This document shows, in pieces, positions 3,902 to 6,862 of a stretch of DNA of 6,862 nt (the first letter of the stretch is position 1; the number at the start of each line of letters is the position of its first letter). Source of the stretch: Myxococcales bacterium (GTDB lineage: Bacteria; Desulfobacterota_B; Binatia; UBA1149; SPBQ01); NCBI GenBank assembly GCA_004525875.1, contig SPBQ01000125.1, forward strand, positions 1 through 6,862, in the 5' to 3' direction. The notes under the pieces are model-generated. The model made no database searches, had not been told where the DNA came from, and saw only the letters and a program-made list of their open reading frames with translations. Made by a program: the position numbers and the translations under genes.

Positions 3902-6043
3902 ATGGGTCGTTATCTCGTAGCCTGCGACGCGGGCGGAACGATGACCGACGTGATCATCGTCGACGAAGAAGGCCGCAGCGTGATCGGCAAGGCTCCGACC
4001 TCGCCTCACGACGAGAGCATCGGCTACCTGGACTCGTTCTGGGAAGCGCTCGAGTACATGGGCGTCGACAGCGCCGAAGGGAAGAGCTTCGGCAAGCATA
4101 TCGAGACGGCCATCTACACCGGCACGTCGATGCTCAACACCGTCATCAACATGAACGGTTACAAGACGGGCATCATCGTGACGAGAGGCTTCGAGGACAT
4201 CATCGCCCAGGGCCGCGGCAAGCAGACCTTCATCAACGAGCAGTGGTCCGAGATCACGCACATGCAGTACCGCAAGCACCGCGTCCCGCTGGTGCCGCGG
4301 CGGCTCGCGCGCGGCGTGACGGAGCGCATCGACGGCTTCGGTCAGATCGTCATCCCGATGTACGAGCACGAGGCCGAGCGGGGCGTGCGCGAGCTGCTTG
4401 TCGACGAGGAAGTCGAGGCCATCGCGATCATCTTCCTGCAATCGTTCAACAACCCCGCTCACGAGGAGCGCGCCGCCGAGATTGCCCGCAAGGTGATGAA
4501 GGAGGTCGGGCGCGAGGTCGTCCTCGAGCTTTCCAGCCGCGTTGCGCCCACCACGCGTGAGATCTCGCGCGCCAATGCGACCGTGGTGCAGGCCTATGCG
4601 TCGGATCCGGCTCGCAAGCAGCTGTTCCGCATCGAGGCGGAGCTCGCGAAGGTCGGATACGAGCACAGCCTGAAGACCGTGCTCGGCTACGGCGGCATCA
4701 CCAACATTCGCTACCCGCGCCTGTTCGAGGCGGCGATGTCCGGTCCGGTCGGCGGGCTGATGGGCGCGAAGTACCTGTCGACGGTGATCGGCGAGGACAA
4801 CATCGTCTGTTCGGACGTCGGCGGCACCAGCTTCGATGCCGGTGCCATCACGGCCGGTGTCCTGCCGATCGATCGCGAGCCCGGCTTCCAGGACATGTAC
4901 GTCAACGTGCCGATGCTTGGCATCACGTCGATCGGCGCCGGCACGGGCACCTACATCCGGCTCGACCCGCAGACCAGGCGAATCAAGCTCGGCCCCGACT
5001 CGGCCGGCGGTACGCCGGGCCCGACGTTCATGGAGGCGGGCAACACCACGCCGACCATCAACGACGTCAATCTCCTGCTCGGCATCCTCAACGAGGACAA
5101 CTACCTCGGCGGCAAGGTGAAGGTGAACAAGCAGGTCTCTTACGACCTGTTCAAGGAGAGGATCTCCGATCCGCTCGGTCTCGAGGTCTACGGGGCGGCG
5201 GAGACCTGCCTCGAGCTACTCAACGTCATGATGCGAGAACACCTCGTGCGCAGTCTCATGGTCGGCCACGACCTGCGCGAGTACGTGCTCCTCGGCTACG
5301 GTGGGGGAGGGCCGCTGCACTTGCTCGGCTACGCGGGCGACCATCCGTGGAAGGCCGTCGTCACCGTGCCGCACGCCGGCGCGTTCTCTGCGTGGGGCGG
5401 CGCGTGCATGGACTACTCGCACCGGCGCCACAAGAGCGTGCAGGCGCTGCTGTCGCCGGATCTCGATGGTGAGACGCGCATGGCATACGTGCAAACGATC
5501 GCTGCGGCCTGGCGTGCGCTCGAGCAAGAGCTGCTCACCGAGCTCGAGGGCGAAGGCTTTCGCGAGGACCAGATCTCGCTGAGCCGGGTGGCCTACATTC
5601 GCTACTTCGGGCAGCTCGAGGACGTCGAGGTGGTCTCGCCCGTCGACGCGCTCGACAAGCAAGAGGATCTCGAGCGGCTGATCGCTGCCTTCGAGGACCT
5701 CTACACCAGGATGTTCACGCTCGCGGCCAAGCCGGACGGCGGCACGTATCTGATCACCGAGGTGTGCGTGATCGCCAAGGTCAGCACGGTGAAGCCGAAG
5801 CTGCGCAAGCACGAGCTCTCCGCCAAGGAGCCCGACAAGGAAGCGTTCAAGTTCAAGCGCCCGGTCTTTCAGCGCAACAAGTGGACGGACGCGGACGTCT
5901 GGCGCATGGAGTCGCTCAAGCCCGGCAACGAGATCAACGGGCTCGCGGTCATCGAGGCGTCGAACACGACGCTGTTCGTGCCCCCCGAGTGGCACGTCCG
6001 GATCGACGACCACGACATTTACTGGCTGACGCGCCGCAAGTAG
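3902..6043 (+). CDS. HyuA-type ATPase subunit, acetone carboxylase beta-like
   Basis: A 713-residue protein of the hydantoinase A/oxoprolinase family, close in length and motif pattern to acetone carboxylase beta (AcxA, about 717 residues). The N-terminal HyuA_N domain starts with the phosphate-binding DAGGTMTD (residues 9-16) and continues with GKAPTSPHDE. The central ASKHA-type ATPase domain has SGPVGGLMGAKYL, CSDVGGTSFDAGAI (303-316, second phosphate loop), SIGAGTGTYIRLDPQT and IKLGPDSAGGTPGP (361-374). The C-terminal domain ends FQRNKWTDADVWRMESLKPG and GLAVIEASNTTLFVPPEWHV, typical of the carboxylase branch. In acetone carboxylase this subunit hydrolyses ATP to activate bicarbonate and substrate, while the HyuB-like alpha subunit carries the Mn site and gamma is small. 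No alpha or gamma gene flanks it: coxG is upstream and a convergent gene downstream. Acetophenone carboxylase, hydantoinase or caprolactamase-type substrates remain possible. Confidence 0.9.
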   Translation: MGRYLVACDAGGTMTDVIIVDEEGRSVIGKAPTSPHDESIGYLDSFWEALEYMGVDSAEGKSFGKHIETAIYTGTSMLNTVINMNGYKTGIIVTRGFEDIIAQGRGKQTFINEQWSEITHMQYRKHRVPLVPRRLARGVTERIDGFGQIVIPMYEHEAERGVRELLVDEEVEAIAIIFLQSFNNPAHEERAAEIARKVMKEVGREVVLELSSRVAPTTREISRANATVVQAYASDPARKQLFRIEAELAKVGYEHSLKTVLGYGGITNIRYPRLFEAAMSGPVGGLMGAKYLSTVIGEDNIVCSDVGGTSFDAGAITAGVLPIDREPGFQDMYVNVPMLGITSIGAGTGTYIRLDPQTRRIKLGPDSAGGTPGPTFMEAGNTTPTINDVNLLLGILNEDNYLGGKVKVNKQVSYDLFKERISDPLGLEVYGAAETCLELLNVMMREHLVRSLMVGHDLREYVLLGYGGGGPLHLLGYAGDHPWKAVVTVPHAGAFSAWGGACMDYSHRRHKSVQALLSPDLDGETRMAYVQTIAAAWRALEQELLTELEGEGFREDQISLSRVAYIRYFGQLEDVEVVSPVDALDKQEDLERLIAAFEDLYTRMFTLAAKPDGGTYLITEVCVIAKVSTVKPKLRKHELSAKEPDKEAFKFKRPVFQRNKWTDADVWRMESLKPGNEINGLAVIEASNTTLFVPPEWHVRIDDHDIYWLTRRK

Positions 6044-6082
6044 CGCCGGACGTGGAACTCGGCCGTGGTCTACGGTCCGGCG
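6044..6082 (+). terminator. Hairpin directly after the carboxylase-like gene
   Basis: CGCCGGAC (6044-6051) pairs perfectly with GTCCGGCG (6075-6082) across a 23-base loop. Two or three more pairs form if G6074 is bulged. It begins at the base after the stop codon, in a convergent gap where transcription from both sides must end. There is no T-run, so it may act with Rho or only as a 3'-end stabiliser. Confidence 0.4.
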
Positions 6083-6096
6083 GCGGCGGGCGAGAT

Positions 6097-6116
6097 GCTG
6101 CGCGCTCGCGCGCAGC
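6097..6116 (-). terminator. Near-palindromic GC hairpin between convergent genes
   Basis: GCTGCGCG, loop CTCG, CGCGCAGC gives a perfect 8-bp stem that folds equally from either strand. It lies 10 bases beyond the stop of the thiamine-diphosphate enzyme gene. The symmetry and convergent location suggest a bidirectional transcription-end element, but neither strand has a U-tract. Confidence 0.4.
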
Positions 6117-6126
6117 CGGCGACGCC

Positions 6127-6862
6127 TCAGCCAATCGGCCCCTGATAGACCTCCATGAAGCGCATGAACAGCTCTTCGGGCACCGCGCGGTTGGCGGCGA
6201 CGTCGGTCCGCACGCACACCACCGCCGGCCCGCGGTAGGAGGCGGCGCGGTCGATCGCCGCGTCGAGCTCGTCGGCCGATTCGACGGGCTCGCCATGGCA
6301 GCCCAGACCCTCGGCCACGACGTTCCAGTGCACTTCGCCCATCTCGGTGCCGAACGTGCGTCCGTAGGCGGCCAGCTCGCTCGGCTCCTCCATGGTCCAC
6401 GAGCCTTCGGCGAAGACGACGGTCGTCACGTCGAGGTTCTCGCGGGCCGCAGTCTGCATCTCCATGAAGTTGAAGCCGGCGGCGCCGTCGCCCGTCACGC
6501 AGACGACGTCGCGCTCGGGTGCCGCGAGCTTGGCGCCGATCGCCGAGGGGATACCGGTGCCGAGCATGCCGAGCTCGGTGATGCCGTGGTAGGACCGCGG
6601 CCGGGTCGATGGCAGAAACCAGCCGGCCCACAGCGACGTCATGCCGCCGTCGGTCACGTAGACGGCATCCTTGCCGAACCTCTTGCCGACGGCCTGCATC
6701 ACCTGGGCGGGGTGGATGCCGCCGTTCTCCGCCTTCGTTCGTGAGGCGATCTGATCTTCCCACCACGACTCGGCCTGCATGCGGTAGCGGTCGAGATCGG
6801 CGCCGTCGCGCGCCGAGACGTTGCGTGCGCGAAGCTCGACGGCCAGCGCCTCGAGCGTGGTG
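6127..6862 (-). CDS. Thiamine-diphosphate enzyme, acetolactate synthase type, C-terminal part
   Basis: The minus-strand frame is open from the right edge to TGA at 6127-6129, giving the last 244 residues. The 5' part (PYR and central domains) lies beyond the window. The in-frame ATG at 6778-6780 is internal, since the frame continues upstream with sensible helical sequence (TTLEALAVELRARN). The visible PP domain has IHPAQVMQAVGKRF, AVYVTDGGMTSLWAGWF, the GMLGTGIPSAIGAKLA loop and the cofactor motif VTGDGAAGFNFMEMQTA (GDG at visible residues 124-126). Family members include acetolactate synthase, benzoylformate decarboxylase, 2-hydroxyacyl-CoA lyase and oxalyl-CoA decarboxylase, and I cannot choose among them. 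The second half of the cofactor motif reads A-E (151-152), where NN or ND is usual. It faces the carboxylase-like gene, so co-regulation is not implied. Confidence 0.88.
   Translation of the reverse strand, partial: TTLEALAVELRARNVSARDGADLDRYRMQAESWWEDQIASRTKAENGGIHPAQVMQAVGKRFGKDAVYVTDGGMTSLWAGWFLPSTRPRSYHGITELGMLGTGIPSAIGAKLAAPERDVVCVTGDGAAGFNFMEMQTAARENLDVTTVVFAEGSWTMEEPSELAAYGRTFGTEMGEVHWNVVAEGLGCHGEPVESADELDAAIDRAASYRGPAVVCVRTDVAANRAVPEELFMRFMEVYQGPIG

Noticed and set aside
3893..3904. TTG at 3893 as start of the carboxylase-like gene
   Set aside because: It would be only 2 bases from the Shine-Dalgarno. ATG 3902 has better spacing and starts at the conserved first strand.
3797..4666. 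Minus-strand open frame of 289 codons opposite coxG and the carboxylase-like gene
   Set aside because: It is a shadow of the HyuA_N coding frame with biased, non-domain composition.
5764..6744. Plus-strand open frame of 326 codons extending past the carboxylase-like stop
   Set aside because: It is out of frame with the real C-terminal domain and antisense to the thiamine-diphosphate motif region. Its His/Arg/Gly-rich composition is typical of a shadow.
5216..6766. Minus-strand open frame of 516 codons
   Set aside because: It overlaps both the carboxylase-like gene and the thiamine-diphosphate gene, whose frames carry clear family motifs. Its translation is Arg-rich and low in complexity, as expected for an antisense frame in GC-rich DNA.

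Overview
The window is GC-rich, gene-dense bacterial DNA, with start-codon choice and codon bias (G/C in third positions) typical of a high-GC proteobacterium-like or related lineage. Several features suit an environmental, catabolically versatile, probably aerobic Gram-negative: a lipoprotein, a Sec-exported protein, a CoxG protein and an acetone-carboxylase-like subunit. I cannot name the taxon from sequence alone. I see no rRNA, tRNA, CRISPR array, insertion sequence or phage gene.

Left part, + strand. Positions 1-258 hold the 3' end of a gene for an FKBP_N (Mip/FkpA N-terminal) domain protein. It ends in an acidic tail and has no FKBP catalytic domain. After a 106-base spacer with a perfect 15-base inverted repeat comes a two-gene unit. 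Its members are a DsbA/FrnE-type thioredoxin-fold protein with a C-x-x-A active site (365-1066) and, 6 bases later, a stand-alone NFACT-R domain protein (1073-1525), the RNA-binding module otherwise found at the C-terminus of RqcH/NEMF ribosome-rescue factors.

Middle part, + strand. A 164-residue exported protein of unrecognised family (1696-2190) looks like its own transcription unit, with a sigma70-like promoter, a 5'-leader hairpin, a strong ribosome binding site and a well-formed intrinsic terminator. Then comes a lipoprotein with a transglutaminase-like Cys-His-Asp triad (2282-2995).

Right part. A 191-base spacer carries a plausible promoter and a 14-base site matching TnnAACnnGTTnnA, the pattern bound by KstR-type TetR regulators of steroid/lipid catabolism. 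Downstream lie a CoxG-family protein with a C-terminal hydrophobic tail (3187-3843) and a 713-residue HyuA/acetone-carboxylase beta-like ATPase subunit (3902-6043), probably one operon. No alpha (HyuB-type) or gamma subunit gene and no CO dehydrogenase gene is visible. Facing this operon is the C-terminal part of a thiamine-diphosphate enzyme of the acetolactate synthase type (6127-6862, - strand, cut by the right edge), with two GC-rich hairpins in the convergent gap.

The most noteworthy signal is the putatively KstR-type-regulated pair of CoxG and an unpartnered acetone-carboxylase beta-like subunit. Second is the pairing of a stand-alone NFACT-R protein with an unusual thioredoxin-fold protein.
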